This document shows, in pieces, positions 1-13,452 of a DNA stretch of 64,000 nt. Position 1 is the first letter of the stretch. Each line of letters starts with the position of its first letter. This DNA comes from Rhododendron vialii (taxonomy: Eukaryota > Streptophyta > Magnoliopsida > Ericales > Ericaceae): assembly GCF_030253575.1 (NCBI RefSeq), contig NC_080558.1, positions 382,001-446,000 of the forward strand, in the 5' to 3' direction. The notes below the pieces were generated by a model, which saw nothing but the letters and a program-made list of their open reading frames with translations, was not told the origin of the DNA and made no database searches. Made by a program: the position numbers and the translations under genes.

Positions 1-2679
1 ATGACTTGGTTTGACACAGAGAGAGAGAGAGACCTGAACTTGGCAGTCATGGAACATCAGCCTTAACAGACCAGCAGGGGAAGTTGGATCAGAGAGAGTC
101 ATGGACTGAACTCCATCGCTAACGATGTCCTCAACTTGAGGGCATGTTCTCTCATAGAAACCATAACTAAGTTTCCCTCCTTCAACCTCGACCCAAAATG
201 AAACCACAAATATCACTCCACATATTGTATTTCTCAAGCCCATATTTCTCATGAGTAAACTTTTTGCAAGTTTGTAACTTCACAACATGGAGCGTTTAAA
301 TATAGACAAGAACAAACTTAGGGCTGTTTGGAGGTCCGATTTTCATTAAAGACTAGAAGATACTATTGTCCTGTTATACTATGTGAGCTTACTAGTTCAT
401 AATGTTACAGTATGTTAAAGATTGTTGACATGACATTTCGTGAAGGATAAGGATAAGGATAGGCATAGGCAGAGAAAGCTGGAATATGGCTTTCTAAAAT
501 TAGGATTCTCTTCCTTAATGTGTTGTTTGGAATCATGTGAAGCTAATCTATGTAAGCATGTGAGATTTTGTTGGGGGCTTAGTAGTGCACCTCAGTACAG
601 CTTTACAAGCAAAAACTACCAAGACTAGTTTTCTCATGATAGGAGAAGCGCAATTAAGAGACTAAAAATATGGTGACCATGTTTTAGATATTACGTGAAG
701 TGTTACCACTGCAAAGGTCCCATAACAAGCTGAGGAGAAAGAAAATTTGAGGAAAAAGATATATGCATATATATGATGATCCCGCTTACACTAAAGTCTA
801 TCTTCACAATACGTTTAGGAATCATTAATTTTTTTTAGTTATAGTATTTGTATGCCTTTCCTCTGAGAAACTCTATGGTACTGTAGTTTGGACCCAAAAA
901 CTATCCTACCCTTCTAGGTCCCTAATGCTACTTGTGCCTTTTCATCAATGTCACAGTTGGGTTATATGCTAAACTGCTTTTAAATCATGCGAAAAACATT
1001 AATATCAATATCGTTTGATTGATTTGAAAGTTGGTTACTTATCAAGAAAGAATCGTTCCGAAGGTGTTTTAACCATGCTAAAGCCATTACCTCATTTTTA
1101 TGATTGGAAAGTAGGTCGTGTATTAATTTACGGGAAGAATTGTATTTTCCCAAAATATAGACACATTATTACAGAAGCACTGTCCCAATGTCTTGTCAAA
1201 TGACTGCAGAGGAGATCGAGGCATTTGTGTCTGAAATCTGGGCTGCACAACTGGGACTTCAGCACATGGTTTTATGTACGATTTGTCAAAGTACAACGTC
1301 CAGTGAAATCAATGCTGCCATGGACCCAATCAAGATGTAAGCCAGAGGTTCAGTTAAGCTCTCAACAGTGTAGGTGCAACTGGCCCCCTCAATGTATGTC
1401 TTGGCTTCCAAGACCAGAAGCAACAGAGTACGAGAAACAACTACTCCTCTAATTTATTGTATTATGTAGATTGAAGATCCAGCCACAATCTTCTTTATTA
1501 ACAGTATCATCGGTGTAAAATTAAGCTGCGTGTTGCAAACCTATGCGGAAAACACACCATCATGTAGCATCTACCTAGTGATGTCAAATGAGCTGATGCG
1601 GTGGATTGTTCCAGTTTAGTTTGAGAAATGAAAGAGTTTGAAAAAAACATGATTAAGCTTGGCTTTATTTACATGACAACCCAATCTTGAAAGAACTTTT
1701 ATCGAGCCAAAACGAGCTCATAATTGAATAGTTTGGTTCATTTATCAATCCTACATCTATCTCTTCCTACTTTTCTTCTTTTGAATATCAATGTCTTATC
1801 ACTGGATGCCAACTGCAATACTCCCAACTTTCCTTAGACATGTAAGTTGTTAAACTTCAACATTAAAATCTCCCTATGATTGCTTCTGAATTCCAACCCC
1901 ACCTCATTAAACTGATCAATTTCTCGCATTAGTTTTAGATTGTAGTCTTCCTTACCAGCAGAATTTGTGCAGAAATCAAAGGCTGTAGCCAGACAACAAC
2001 ATTGGAAGACAATTGTGGATTTCCATTTCTTTTGAAACATCACACTCTTCTTTCTTCTTCTTTTCTTTTTTCCTTTGGTTTTGTTTTTGCTTTCTGTTTC
2101 CATAAACTAATTGAAAACCAATAACTCATCAATGTGACAATGACTAGCAATAACTGTGATAGATGTTCATTTTCAATGAAGATAAAAACTTTTTTATGGA
2201 GTGTGCCGTAAAAAGTGTTTGCGGAGGTAAATCCCACGTGTGTTTTGGACAGTTTAGATTTTAAACAAACTTTTTCGGGAAAGAGTTGAGTTAAAACTCT
2301 TCTTCAAAAAAGTTTCATTAAAATCCGAACCGTTAATTGTCGAAAAGAATGGCTATCATATGGCGCCCCCGCAAATGACTTATTCATGGCTGCTCCGTGA
2401 ATAAGTATCTCTCTTTAATGAAACTCTCTTAATATCTTCTCTTGCATGGCATAGGATCAGTAGCTATCATCGCATTGCTGTCATCAATTCTCTGCTGCTA
2501 TATCAATTTTACACTATTTGGGGTGGGGACCATCAATAACTTAGAGCTGGCCCACATTGGCCTAGTAAGAGGGGGCAACCCCGTTTAGGACAAGAGGGTG
2601 TCAAGGTCCAGTTCAGTTTCGTTCGGTTGTGTCCAGCTTTTCATTTTGGGGGCCTATTCTAAGCAAAATAGGCCCATAA
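1..2679. other. Gene-free left flank
   Basis: I see no recognisable protein, RNA gene or long repeat here. The open frames are short (under 90 codons), lack family motifs and overlap on both strands. A short (GA)n tract lies near position 20. The DNA is AT-rich and looks like ordinary intergenic sequence. Confidence 0.5.
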
Positions 2680-3041
2680 GAGCATCAACACACCAGGCTC
2701 AGCAAATTTTGGACCAAATTAATCCTCAAAACTCACTTTTTTACTTTAGCTAGTGATTGTCACATAATTATACAGAAATCAGACTCTTTATTTTCACTCT
2801 CTTTTCAATAAAATATTCACAAAAAGAGCTCCACCATCTCCCCAATAAAATATTGGGGTTTATTAGAAAATGAGTGAATAGTTACTCGTTTCTTCAGCCG
2901 AGTAACTGTAGCAATTTATAAAATCTGTAATTTGGTGATGGATTTGTTGAGTCTGATGTTGGGGCTTTTTGAGTGTTTTTGGAGATTTTCATTCGTTAGT
3001 TTAGTTTAAAGAGGGAGGAGGCTAGCCTGGTGCGGATGCTC
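2680..3041. mobile_element. MITE with TAA target duplication
   Basis: The ends are imperfect inverted repeats: GAGCATCAACACACCAGGCT on the left and a matching AGCCTGGTGCGGATGCTC on the right. The element is flanked by TAA at 2677-2679 and 3042-3044. About 362 bp, AT-rich and non-coding. A 3-bp TAA/TTA duplication is typical of PIF/Harbinger (Tourist) MITEs; assignment to that superfamily is inferred from the duplication alone. Confidence 0.6.
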
Positions 3042-3546
3042 TAATAATTATCAAAATGTTTATTTTATTGAGAATTCTGCCATGCAAAAGATAATATTGA
3101 TATGATGCCAATCAATATCAATATCTTGTCGGAACTCATTTATCTTGAGCAAATGGGTTTGATCCAATGTGCATTATTCAAGATAAATGTGGTGCTTACA
3201 CATTGAATGGTATTCGATCGATATAACTATTCGCAAGGTTGAAATTCTCGATAAGCTCGACAATATGAACAGTTTTCATCATTATTTTGGCCAATTTAGC
3301 CCCACAAAATAAAAAATGGACCGGACTGGATACAGTCAAACTGGACTGGCCCTTAACCCCAAAAGAAGAGCCAAACGGCCCAAACCCAAAAGAAATCCCA
3401 AATCAACAGTTCCGGGCGCGTGTGAATCTGATTGCCATTAGAATTTGGAAAGCCCTAGTCCATTGATAACTGCTCTGAGAAAGAAGAGAGAGGGGTTTTG
3501 CTGCCACTTTTGGAGTTTACAGAGATTTACAGAGGAAGAAAGGAAA

Positions 3547-5137
3547 ATGGAGGGAGGAGGTGGTGGAGAAGAAGGGATGATAGAGAGTAGAGAGGACTCC
3601 AAGGACTTGCAGCAGCAGAGCAAAGCCCTCGACAAGCTCACCGACCATGTCGAAGACCGTCAGCTCGATTCCACTCGCGTTCAAGAGGTATAGCATACCT
3701 TTGATAACATGAATGTGTTGTATAATTGATTGAAAAAGTTACTTATGATTGTTGTGGCGATGTATGTATGTGTGGACTATAGGCTATGGCATCAATTTCT
3801 GCAGCTAAGGAGGCTGATTTGAATGCTATGCGAATGAGGTATCCGTATATGTCTCTCACACTTCCAGTTCGTCTTACTTCTCGAATGATTAAAAAGAAAG
3901 GAGAAAGTTGAATTCTTTATGCTGTGGGATTCAGTCGGTTCGATTTAGGGTACAGGGTTTAGGGCTGTTATCCGTAAGGTTCTCAACTATCTTTGTTTTA
4001 CTTGTGTGATAATGATGGAGCATCTAGAAGCCTTCTTCTTTTTTTATGAGAGTTGAAATAAGTACTGGAGTTCACTGCGCGATTATGGATGGTAATCCCA
4101 ATTTGATGCATGAAATGCTTCGTGTTAGTTTGTGAACGCAGTGTTGGATTAAATATTCAAGAAATTTGGTTTCCAGAATGTGTCCAAGGCTTAGGCTTGG
4201 TTGGGTCGAATATCACAAACTTATGATGAAGTAATGAACTCAAGATTAGATAATGGCTTTCTTCGGCAGTTCAGATCAAACAATGTCATTCGCACGAAGG
4301 TTCTTAGTAACATGCACAAGAAGTAGCTGAGAAAACAATGAGCAATGTTGCATGATTTTTTGAAACTTCCGCTTATATACTTTTGAGGAGTTGGTGTTGG
4401 TCAGATTTTTTCAATCATTTCTCCTATCCTTATTTTTAGATTATGTCTATGTATTTTGCCCCCCTGTTTTTTTATGTTGTTGAAGATTTTACATCTGTGT
4501 ATTTTGTCTTTGGTTAGTGAGAAATATAACTCTTCTTGGTTGAACCAAAAAAACATATAACAAAAGAAATGAAATCCTACTCCAGAGTACAAGATTGTCT
4601 GTCATCTTTTTTTCATAAGGTGAACTATAAGCGACAGCATTGTTGTTCTTAATGAATCATTGTTGTTACTATATTTGCTTCATTAATGAAGTATAGCATA
4701 CTTTAACTAAATTCAACGCTCATTGTAAACGGCGATCGGTGGTGTTTGACTTTCTTAAGAGGAAATTGAACCGTGAATTTTCAAGTAGAAAGCACTTTCA
4801 TTCCTCTCTGCTATTTGGGCATTTGTTAAGTACTGCCAATTGCGGCACAACCTATGATATAGACATGGTGATGGAAACTGGTTTCTTGCAGGGAGAAAGA
4901 ATTGGCAGCAGTTAAGATAAATGCAGCTGAAGTTGACATAATTGCGATCGAACTAGAGGTTAGGTCTGGAGATTCGGTGGTGTTCTTTTAATGTGTTACG
5001 GTTCATTTCTGCGGCCAAGGGTTCTTATTGTTTTTTCGTTTGCATCTTGGCAACAGCTGGACAAGAAGGTGGCTGAAAGAACTTTACGGGAGCACAAAGG
5101 TGATGCCGTTGCTGCCATTCGGTACTTGCTTCGCTAG
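3547..5137 (+). CDS. HYPK: HYPK-like NatA regulator (UBA domain)
   Basis: Exons 3547-3687, 3783-3838, 4892-4958 and 5057-5137 give a 114-residue protein, the usual plant HYPK length. Exon 1 encodes a Gly/Glu-rich start (MEGGGGGEEG) and the KALDKLTDHVEDRQLDSTRV block. Exon 2 gives AMASISAAKEADLNAMRMR. Exons 3-4 give the C-terminal NACA/UBA-like domain with EKELAAVKINAAEVDII and ERTLREHKGDAVAAIRYLL. In this family HYPK binds the ribosome-associated N-terminal acetyltransferase NatA in the cytosol and stabilises it or tunes its activity. The start at 3547 follows the family; an in-frame ATG at 3445 without an intervening stop would add 34 residues. Splice phases close exactly. Exons 3-4 are partly duplicated downstream at 6765-7339. 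Confidence 0.92.
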
Positions 5138-5499
5138 AAAAGCCTTTCAACCCTGGAAGTGTCAAGGTTTCCTTGTCAGTTTCCACCTATCAAGTCCACC
5201 ACATTGCTTTTCCTTGTCTGAAGAAATGGAAAAGTGTAAATGCTTATTTCACTTGCAACAACTTCCGACCATGCCAATGGGCTATATGATGTTTGCTAAA
5301 CATTTCTGTTCTCCTCATATGTGTAGTGAATTGAATGGAAATGATATGAGCTTCTTACCTCTGTTTCAGAGATAAATTGGAAAAATATTCTGATTAACAT
5401 CTTGAGTGGGAATGGGGTGGACACTCGTTGGTTTGTCTATGCTATGCTTGCAAGCTGGTGCTTTGCCTATTCTAAAATTTAATTTCAAATGTTAACAAA

Positions 5500-6764
5500 C
5501 CAAAAACAGAAATAAATATTTTAAAAACAGAAATAAAATTGTTAAAATCTTTTCAAAATAAGGCCACTCAAGAGCTTTATGATATGAATAAAAAATTAAT
5601 TTCTCTAGAAAAAAGGGAATTAGTCATGATGATGACTCAAATTATTTAAATCTAATTAATAATGTAGTACCAGAAATGGCATGTAAAGGTAAACTTGGTA
5701 ATACAAAAAGAATATACTATCAGCAATATTATTGCATTAGTTGATAGTGGAGCAGATATGAATTGTATTCAAGAATGAATTGTTCCAACCCAATATTTTG
5801 AGAAAACTTCGCAAAGTCTCACTAATGTTAGTGGATTTAAGATGATTATCAAATATAAGCTTAATAATATATACATTTGCAATAAGGGAGTTTGTTTGGA
5901 GATAACATTTCTTTGTATAAGAAATCTTCAGCAAGTGTTAATATTGGGAACCCCTTTTTTTGGCAATGTTGATGCCAATGCAAACTAGTACTGATGGTAT
6001 TACTCCTCATGTGGATGGGCAGGAAATCTTCTTTGAATTTGTTTCTCCTCCTGTATACTAGGAAATAAATGATATTATGAGAAAAATTTCCAAAAAGTAT
6101 AAACAAATAAATTTTCTTCAAAATGAAATTAGAATAATGAGTATTGAGGAAACATTACAAAAACCTGTAATGAAGGAGAAAATTTCTCAAATTGAAGAAG
6201 ATTTTCATATAGAAATCTGTAGTGATATCCCTAATGCCTTCTGGGATAGAAAGAAATATATTGTTTCACTTCCGTATGAGAAGGACTTCGATGAAAGAAA
6301 AATTCCTACTAAGGCTAGGCCTTCTCAAATGAGGAGAGGAGAAAATCAGAGTGCTTGGATTTGAGAGAGAGAGAGAGAGGGCAATCCAAAACCTGATCTT
6401 CCTAATACAGACGCGTCTTTTATATAGAGGACTCTACAAAATGAAATTACAATGAAATTTCACTCAAATTGAAATGAAGATTCTTGTCGGGTACACACTG
6501 GGCCCCATCGTCACAAATATCTTCACCGAAAGTAGAGTGCCTTTAAAACTACTCCATAATTGAGTTACCTTTATTTTTACTCTATAATTGAGTTGTTTTC
6601 ACCGAAAGTTGGTTTGCATTATTGGTTTTTTTCTTTTCCTTTTCGGGAGGACAGTTGCTCCGCCATCATTTCGGTCATGCTGTCCCAAAAATTACCTAAA
6701 GTTGGTGCTGGTGTTGTCCCATCATCTTCATAACGGTCTTGAGATTCCCCTGCTAAGCATGTGA
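5500..6764 (+). mobile_element. Degraded endogenous pararetrovirus fragment
   Basis: This block separates two copies of the HYPK 3' end. Translated forward in several frames it shows a retroviral-type aspartic protease (LVDSGADMNC near 5737-5766, ending in an ILGTPF-like motif near 5940), then a linker. From about 6077 it has an open 95-codon frame containing SLPYEKDF and IPTKARPSQM, the sequence that leads into reverse transcriptase in Caulimoviridae polyproteins. Stops and frame changes interrupt the protease, and the frame ends at 6362 before any catalytic RT motif. No movement or coat protein and no LTR is seen. It is a dead relic. The genus is not assignable by eye; petuvirus- or florendovirus-like is possible. 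Confidence 0.7.
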
Positions 6765-7339
6765 AGCTGAAGTTGACATTATTGCGATCGAACTAGAGGT
6801 TAGGTCTAGAGATTCGGTGGTGTCCTTTTAATGTGTTACGGTTCATTTCTGCGGCCAAGGGTTCTTATTGTTTTTTCCTTTGCATCTTGGCAACAGCTGC
6901 ACAAGAAGGTGGCTGAAAGAACTTTACGGGAGCACAAAGGTGATGCCGTTGCTGCCATTCGGTACTTGCTTCGCTAGAAAAGCCTTTCAACCCTGGAAGT
7001 GTCAAGGTTTCCTTGTCAGTTTCCACCTACCAAGTCCACCACATTGCTTTTCCTTGTCTGAAGAAATGGAAAAGTGTAAATGCTTATTTCACTTGCAACA
7101 ACTTCCGACCATGCCAATGGGCTATATGATGTTTGCTAAAGATTTCTGTTCTCCTCATATGTGTAGTGAATTGAATGGAAATGATATGAGCTTCTTACCT
7201 CTGTTTCAAAGATAAATTGGAAAAATATTCTGATTAACATCTTGAGTGGGAATGAGGTGGACACTCGTTGGTTTGTCTATGCTATGCTTGCAAGCTGGTG
7301 CTTTGCCTATTCTGAAATTTAATTTCAAATGTTAACAAA
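6765..7339 (+). pseudogene. Duplicated 3' end of HYPK (truncated copy)
   Basis: This is nearly identical to 4924-5499. It covers the second half of HYPK exon 3, intron 3, exon 4 and 3' flank. It lacks exons 1-2, and no promoter is visible. The few differences include a G-to-C change turning the Asp that starts LDKK into His (CTGGAC to CTGCAC near 6897). High identity over both intron and exon shows a recent DNA-level duplication, not a retrocopy. Confidence 0.9.
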
Positions 7340-7347
7340 TTTAGTGC

Positions 7348-7533
7348 GTCATGCTTGTTTGTAGCAATGGCACTCTCATGAATGAGGTGGTGATCGTGAT
7401 TTATTTCTGTAGTACCAAAAAAAAAAGGGCGCTGAACATGGTCATGCTTGTTTGTAGCAATGGCACTCTCATGAATGAGGTGGTGATCGTGATTTATTTC
7501 TGTAGTACCAAAAAAAAAAGGGCGCTGAACATG
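7348..7533. repeat. Two-copy 93-bp tandem repeat
   Basis: The units 7348-7440 and 7441-7533 appear identical, each ending in an A-run followed by GGGCGCTGAACATG. They begin right after the end of the HYPK duplication. The repeat creates an open frame with a repeated peptide that resembles no known protein. Confidence 0.9.
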
Positions 7534-7672
7534 AAAATGCTAATTTTGAAAGAAGCTCGTTACATAATCAAGAGGTCCTAGCCAAAGACTACGTTCATTT
7601 CATGTACAATGTTTCTAGTGTTGCTGCTCATCAATTGGATGAATTTAGCCCTCTGCTTCTTCCTAATTCCAT

Positions 7673-7674
<2 letters not shown>

Positions 7675-7706
<32 letters not shown>
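7675..7706. repeat. (CT)n microsatellite
   Basis: A nearly pure CT run between HYPK and the ACLB 3' end. It produces a Ser-Leu repeat in one frame and an Arg-Glu repeat in the other, so open frames across it are not evidence of a gene. Confidence 0.9.
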
Positions 7707-7709
<3 letters not shown>

Positions 7710-8208
7710 CAGAAAAACAGACATCCACAGAGTCACATACAAGTATGCTGCATTTTTTAATGTGATAGAGACGACATACATCTTAGATTCAGGATCTTAC
7801 GGGTGTTTGATGTTAAAAAAGACAGATTGGTTCAACTTACAAAAGTTTTACATGTTATGCCAAAGACACCCAAAATTTGACAAGACAACCAACACATACC
7901 ATTTAATTTGCTCGTCATACAAGAAAGCTGGGAAGAAGAAATGGCCATGTTATTATTACTTCCTAAACAAAGAACTATTCATGGTGAGTCGGTGACATCT
8001 AATTTCTGATGGATGAATGGGGAGTTTTCCCCTTATAACTTCCATTAGAACTAACAAATGGTGTCCAACCTGAGGCTAACAAAGCACGATGAAAAGACTA
8101 TCAACTACAGAACAATCACACCACAACAAATTTCATAATTTCAAACTTCCAAAGGCAAGATGGGAGGTACAAGATGGGAGGTAAGCATCGGCCCTGTCTG
8201 AAAACATG

Positions 8209-11200
8209 TCACTTGGTGTAGAGAACATCCTCCCATGGGTGACGGTATAGCGGCTGCTTCAATCTCTTCTGGTCAAATGTATGCCTGAACAAACACAAAG
8301 AGATCATGAAGAACACGCAGAAATTCAATGCTTTATCTGTGCAATGACCGATGGGAATTGACAGTTTATATCAACACCCACTTGCTACGTCGTAACTTAA
8401 GCTTAAGCTTTTGGGCTATAGAGGTAGGCCTAATTTCAACGTTTTACTTTCCCAGAAGGCAAATCTCTCTCATTCTCTCCCTCCAAGTGTACATATGGGC
8501 AGTTAATCCCCTCTGAAGACATCAAGAACACGGCCACATAATACGGGGAAATCATTATCACATGGTTGTTTTTTTCTGGGTTAAGGGAGGGTCTGGGGTA
8601 GGTAGGGATTGTTGTTTCGTAGTGCTTGCCTCTATCTATGTATAGACCTCAGAAGACTATTGAACCTAAAAGAAAGTAGGTCCCATTACAGGAGCTGCTT
8701 AACCTCCTAGTAGCGAAGGAAAAGGGCGGGGTTTTTTTCCGGAGCTGCTTACTCTCCCATTACAGGGAGCCTAAAAGAAAGAGTATGGTCCCATTGCGGG
8801 TGCTTCTTACTCTCCCATTACAGGACTTTTTTCATTTTTATGTTTTTCATTTTCTTGAGGTTAATCGGAAGAGCAAGTCAACTTACCCAATCAAACCGAT
8901 GGATCGAGCCAACACGAAGAGCCCATTCAGATAGCCAATCTCAACAATCTCATCGATCTCTGGCTTGGTGAACATACCACTGCCTGCTAGGAGATCCAAG
9001 AAGAGAGACCCGATTGCCCCATCTACATTAAGGACCAGGTTATTTGCCTTGGAGAGAGTGTAGGTTTCAACTTGAACCGCATATTCCATGTACTTCACAG
9101 AAGGGAAATTAGTCCGCGCAAACAGTTGTAGAAGCTCTACCCTTTTATCCCTGTTGTCCCCTCTCTTGATCCTTCACACAAGAAGCAAATATAGTTTCTT
9201 AGGTACCTAGCGCGGTTTGAAAGCATTAACATGAAGTATTTCCAGTATTACAAACTTTCAACAACTAAATACAGGTTGTTCCACTTCCAGCCATGCAATC
9301 TAAAATGATGCTCTATACCTGTGTCCAATTCCTGGCACACGAATGCCTTTCTTTTTCATATCTTCCACGAACTCATAAGGTGTAAGACTCTGCCAAAACA
9401 AGACATGATGAGAAAGTATTGACCCCTGCTCAAAACAGTTCTGCAAAAGACTTTTTCATGAAGTGATTTCACTTTAAATTCACTTTATTATCAACTGATA
9501 CTTTTTTGGACAGAAAAAGTAGTCGACAAATTCGGAAACAAGTTTTTGGTGTTTTCCTGAAGAATTGAGTTGTTTTAAAGAAAATCTCCCAAGAAAAAGG
9601 TTTGCAAATTGTTCACCAAGCTAGATTTCTGCGTTTACCAGAAATTGAGAACAGGAAACAAAAAAGACACTAAATAAGCCATAGAATCTGGAAACATCAA
9701 AGAGCCAGGCTTTATTCTCTGATTTAACTAGGTAGCTCATCAGTCATCAGAAACTCACCCTGTCATAAGCATCCTTAAAGTATCGGGCAGCATCATCAAT
9801 AGCACCACCAAATCGGGGACCAATTGTTAACAAACCTGTTTCAAAAGCAAATTTACTCCAGTTGCCCACTACAAAATCATCCCCCCACACGAAAAAGCTG
9901 TTTCATTAACTGAAGAAACCAAGAAAACTGCATAGTTTCACCTGAAACAAGGCTGGACACAAGATCTTTCCCTGCCCTTGCAGTTACTATGGTGTTGTGA
10001 GCACCAGAGACACAGGGGCCATGGTCCGCACATAGCATTATGCAAATCTGGATAAGACACAAATAGTTGTCACAGCACAGCTAGAAAAGATAGTTCTGAC
10101 CTCACAGGAGACTTTCTGGTAGAATAATTTGATTACAAAAAGGAAAAAAATATAGAAGACATTTGACAAAACAACAAAACATGCAACAAATGTTATGACT
10201 GGAAGAAAAGGGATCGTTATATATACCTCAATGAACTTTGTACAATAACGGGGAAGGCTGCGCTTGAACCACAAGAGGGAGATGACATCACCCACGCCAA
10301 AACCTTGTTCAACTATGGAAGACATTGGGACACCGGCATAGCAAGGCTCCTCACCTGCAAATAGAGAAAATCAGAAAACATATTAACGCAGCTAACATGA
10401 CTGGTTATCCTTGAATAGATAGAAAATTAACTCCCAATGATCCGTAGCCAAGAGGCCTTTGGCCCAATGGCATAGGGGGGGTGCACTTAGTTGCCAGGAG
10501 AAAGAGGGTCCGGAGTTCAACTCCTCCAAGCAGCTAGTCTAACTATTCTAATAATACTAACACTTGCCAAAAGAGAGAGAAAAAAAAACTCCTACTGATC
10601 CATAATCTCATCTTCTCCAACCAACACTCTCTCACCTTTACCCTGGCTGGATGCAATTCAGGTCTGTACATTGCTCTCCTCTTATCTGGAAAGTTTATAT
10701 GTACCTTTTTCTCTATCTTCAGAGTCAAAATCAAGCTAAAGATCATCATAGCCTCGCTAACCATCTTTGTAGTTTCCGTTTCGAATACTTGAAACTTACA
10801 TGTACGTAAACTCACAAAGCTATATGACAATACCTTCTGTTTTTATTGTTCTTTAATCTGCGACTATGTTTCATACTAAAGCACAAGCACGACACGGCTG
10901 GGATAGATTAAAAATGTGTACATGTCCAAATTATACCTCTATCATCAGATATGGTGGAAATAATATGAGTTGGAGCCCGAACTTTCCCAGCCTTAATGGC
11001 AGTGTTAAGATCTTCAGGGATTTGTGGAGGCTTAACTTCCTTTACAGAAGAAATCTTTCCCTCCTCAACCTAAGCAAAGCACAAACAAAAACATTTAGAA
11101 AATGTGGTGGTGGAGAGCAATGCTCATATGTAAGAGTAACGAGACAACATGCTAAATGTTACCAGCTTCTCAAATGTTTCTTTAATCGCAGTTTCAAATT

Positions 11201-12386
11201 CTTCATATGAATTCGGAACAACAGCTCCAGCTTCCCGGAGTGCTTGATTCTTTCCTTGTGCAGACTCCATCTCACCGCCACTCTTGGCTCCCTGATCCAG
11301 ACAACATCAACAAAAAATTAAGGGTGTTGCCTACATTGAGTCAGTAAAAAGGTTATCCTCATATCATGGAAAAAATTATGAGAGAGAGAGAGAGAGGGGT
11401 CAAATTGAGGAAATTAAGGCAGCAGCTCACCGCATGACCAAATTGTACTTCTGACTTGAAGAGCCGTGCACAAGTTCCACTAACCCAAGCAACCACAGGT
11501 TTATTGATTTTCCCATGTTTCAGGGCTTCCACTAGGGAATATTCATCCCGTCCACCAAGTTCCCCAAGTACAACCACCATTTTGATCTGAGTTAATCAGA
11601 ACATCAGGTTAGAGAAAGAAAAGGAACAACATCAACCTCAAAGGAAAAGTACCCATCAACAACCATATCACTCTTAAAAAACACTTAACACGAGATAAAG
11701 CTGGGTTTGATAGCTTAAGAAGATGTTTCTCTACTTCCTGAATCGAAACCGAGCTCGATCGGAAATTAGGTCTTGCTTATGTGGAACTTGCGAGTTTTGA
11801 GACAAAGCAAATGTGACGGCATAAAATCAAAAGATCTACAATATCTTCCTCAACTGCACTCTAATGCACTGAGAGTATGTTAGCTAATCAATATCACATC
11901 TTCACAAGAAAAATGCGGGCTTGTCCTAGTCTCAAATTTTGTGGCAACTTGCGTTGGTTGAGAATTTATATGGTTTTTCCCCGTGAATTCAACAAAATTT
12001 CTAGCGACATTCCAAACCTTTTTATAGGATACAAGCTGCAAGGAAGATGCAGTTTTTTCAGTGTCGCAGCCATTAAAAGATGTTTTTCAGTTCAGTCATA
12101 CAAAGTGAAACTTTTATCGAATAACTTGATGTAGATTATGCAGATAAGTTCAAAATGACGAAATCAAGATGCAGAAAAGTCCAACTCTGCAGACGAGTCT
12201 ACTTAAAGAGAGTGAGTATAGTCAATGGTGAATTGCCTACCTGTGGGATGTTGTTAAACCGTAGAACATGGTCAGAAAGTGTAGATCCAGGGAACACATC
12301 TCCTCCAATTGCGATACCTAAAGAATTGCAAAATAACCCTCAGTCCTAAATGTGTACACAATAGCAGTCTGTAGACATCCAACTAT

Positions 12387-12423
<37 letters not shown>

Positions 12424-13380
12424 AAACATGACAGCCAGCTTGTACAGATACCTTCATAAATTCCATCTGTTACACGGGCAATTGTATTGTACATTTCGTT
12501 AGACATGCCTCCCTGCAATTGAACATAAAACACATTATTTGTGCAACCATAAATAACCAGCTTGGGTTGCAAGTCTTCCACCTAGATAATCCAGGCAAGG
12601 GTTATAGTTCTTGATCCAACATACAAAAGCTTGCCGGGCTTGGCCAATATCCACAACAGTAACTTGACATCGTAGATTAATTCTAGAAGGAAGAAATGAT
12701 AACAAGAGTATCTTCAATGCATCATGCAATTAATTGACACAAATGATAGTTGTGGTAGTAATTTGTGAGCCTTTTATTCTTTCTCTTTTGACAGTTAAAA
12801 CTTAAAGTACTACGCGCCTTGTGAGGCGTACATAGTGCGCTCTAACATGTCCTTGAAATTTAGTGGCGAACTTTAGTTATTTTCCCTTTCGACAGTTAAG
12901 GAATGTGTGCCTTGTGAAGAGTACAGAGCACAATACAAAATGTCCATGAAATTTAGAGGTGTAGTACATTCTACTTTTGTAACGATAGAATAGATTGTGG
13001 GTATGCTTAGAAGAGAAGAGATGCAAGTGATTGAATGTTACGTACAGATTTGGAGACAAATCCAACAGATCCAGGCCTGTAGAGTTTGCATTCAATGATA
13101 TTATCTGTCGTCCCGGCAGTGTCACCAATCTTAAAAGCCCCAGCTTGAATACCTCCAACAGTAGCTGGGCCAATAACAACCTACAAACACCATTAGCCAT
13201 TGTATCAGATAAAACGTTGAAGTACGCATAGTAAGGAATCTGGAAGGAAGATGAACGCAAAGGGGTAAAAAACAGTTGCATGTTTCGTATACTAATTAAC
13301 AGAATGGTCACCTTATTAATCTTTTACACTTCCTTGACTTCCGCTAGTGATGACGATGTGAATAATAAAGCAATAAAGCA

Positions 13381-13452
<72 letters not shown>

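Noticed and set aside
5028-5375. 115-codon frame beginning MFFRLHLGNSWTRRW, repeated at 6868-7215
   Set aside because: It is the wrong frame of HYPK exon 4 plus 3' flank; its duplication simply follows the DNA duplication.
7609-7995. 128-codon frame starting MFLVLLLINWMN
   Set aside because: It passes through a (CT)n tract (Ser-Leu repeat), has no family resemblance, and probably overlaps the ACLB 3' region.
10441-10540. tRNA- or SINE-like stretch (GGCCCAATGGCATAGG ... GGAGTTCAACTCC)
   Set aside because: A and B boxes are only loosely matched, no cloverleaf can be drawn, and no poly(A) tail or target duplication was found.
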